In this document: in pieces, positions 63,607 to 64,000 of the stretch
Layout of the letters: each line of letters begins with the position of its first letter
Position numbering within the stretch: the first letter of the stretch is position 1
From: Oscillatoria princeps RMCB-10
GTDB taxonomy: Bacteria > Cyanobacteriota > Cyanobacteriia > Cyanobacteriales > Oscillatoriaceae
NCBI GenBank assembly: GCA_019359235.1
Contig: JAHHHT010000006.1
Location: 248,001 to 312,000, forward strand
Direction of reading: 5' to 3'
DNA length: 64,000 bases
Translations under genes and position numbers: made by a program
The notes under the pieces: generated by a model
What the model was told of the DNA's origin: nothing
The model's database searches: none
Seen by the model: only the letters and a program-made list of their open reading frames with translations

Positions 63607-64000
63607 ATGCCATACGTTCCCTTAAGAAAAGCGGTCGAGTTTCTGGGACTGCATCCAAATACACTCAGGAAGTACGCAGATGAGAGGAAAATCAAAAGCG
63701 TCCGCACGCCCATCTGTCGGCTGCGCCTCTTCGACATCGGGTCGGTGGGAGGGGAGGCAGCTCCATCTGCCACTGTTTGCTACTGCCGAGTCAGTTCAGA
63801 GCAGCAACGGGATGACCTCGCCCGTCAAGTCCAGTTCATGCCAGAGCGCTACCCCGAAGCTGAAATCGTCCAAGACATCGGAGCCCGACTCAACTTCAAA
63901 CGCAAAGGACTGCGGTCCCTACTGGTCAGAATTATGCGCGGCGATAAGCTCACGGTTGTGGTTGCCTGCCGTGGTTGACTGTGCCGATTCCGATTCGAGC
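63607..64000 (+). pseudogene. IS607-type serine transposase with in-frame stop, cut by window edge
   Basis: ATG 63607 begins MPYVPLRKAVEFLGLHPNTL, a MerR-like helix-turn-helix. The serine recombinase follows: CYCRVSSEQQRDDLARQ with the nucleophile Ser, then GARLNFKRKGLRSLL. The frame stops at TGA 63976-63978 after VVVACRG. The same frame resumes with LCRFRFE to the window edge, where family members read ..DRLCRFGFE; so the stop looks like a CGA-to-TGA change. Length to the stop is 123 aa, against about 190-210 for the family. Such elements (TnpA, often with TnpB) are mobile; no TnpB is in the window. Confidence 0.85.

Overview
The window reads as chromosomal DNA of a filamentous, probably non-heterocystous cyanobacterium (Microcoleus/Oscillatoria-like; the genus is a guess). 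The evidence is a Ycf34 protein, an NTRC-type thioredoxin reductase-thioredoxin fusion, a full-length arginine dihydrolase ArgZ/AgrE, cyanobacterial-type Ser/Thr kinases, a DUF29 protein, a TPR-CHAT protein, heptameric repeats, and many dispersed palindromic repeats. No rRNA, tRNA, CRISPR array or prophage was seen.

Layout. 0-7.5 kb: end of a small basic protein, a CCA-adding-type nucleotidyltransferase, ycf34, an isolated RNA ligase, a divergent NUDIX/macrodomain pair, a methyltransferase, a secreted peptidoglycan-binding protein and NTRC. 7.5-17 kb: two glycosyltransferase genes and a 1921-aa secreted subtilisin with SdrD-like, Calx-beta and RTX modules. 17-24 kb: an orphan peptide-type ABC permease, a ROK kinase, a candidate structured RNA, pyrG with a small partner gene, and a BrnT/BrnA toxin-antitoxin pair. 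24-29 kb: a two-gene unit made of a wHTH-like/DUF4384-like protein and a TPR-CHAT protease, followed by 96-bp tandem repeats. 30-40 kb: a frameshifted G6PD-like gene, a cell-wall amidase, a membrane hydrolase, a YIP1-like protein, DUF29, argZ/agrE and a small RTX protein. 40-64 kb: an FAD oxidoreductase, three paralogous membrane-anchored Ser/Thr kinases, a Spy-like protein, a MacA/MacB-type efflux operon, a 2014-aa hybrid Ser/Thr-His kinase overlapping a response regulator-histidine kinase, a cyanobacterial P-loop helicase-like protein and an IS607 serine transposase with an in-frame stop.

Themes. Signalling is dense (five kinase genes in about 20 kb). The conflict/stress genes (RNA ligase, BrnTA, TPR-CHAT plus partner, NUDIX/macrodomain) are scattered among housekeeping genes. 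Several of them lack the RCCGGY hexamer that is iterated through the housekeeping genes, which suggests later arrival. Repeats are very abundant: palindromic MITE-like elements lie between genes, and some repeats have entered coding sequences in frame.

Best candidate for an undescribed system: the TPR-CHAT protease with its co-directional wHTH/DUF4384-like partner (24447-29060). Other items worth attention are the split G6PD-like gene, the degenerate macrodomain opposite a NUDIX ADP-ribose-type hydrolase, the duplicated 5' end of the efflux adaptor gene at 59.0-59.4 kb, the repeat-derived peptides inside coding genes, and the structured RNA candidate at 20.72-20.95 kb.
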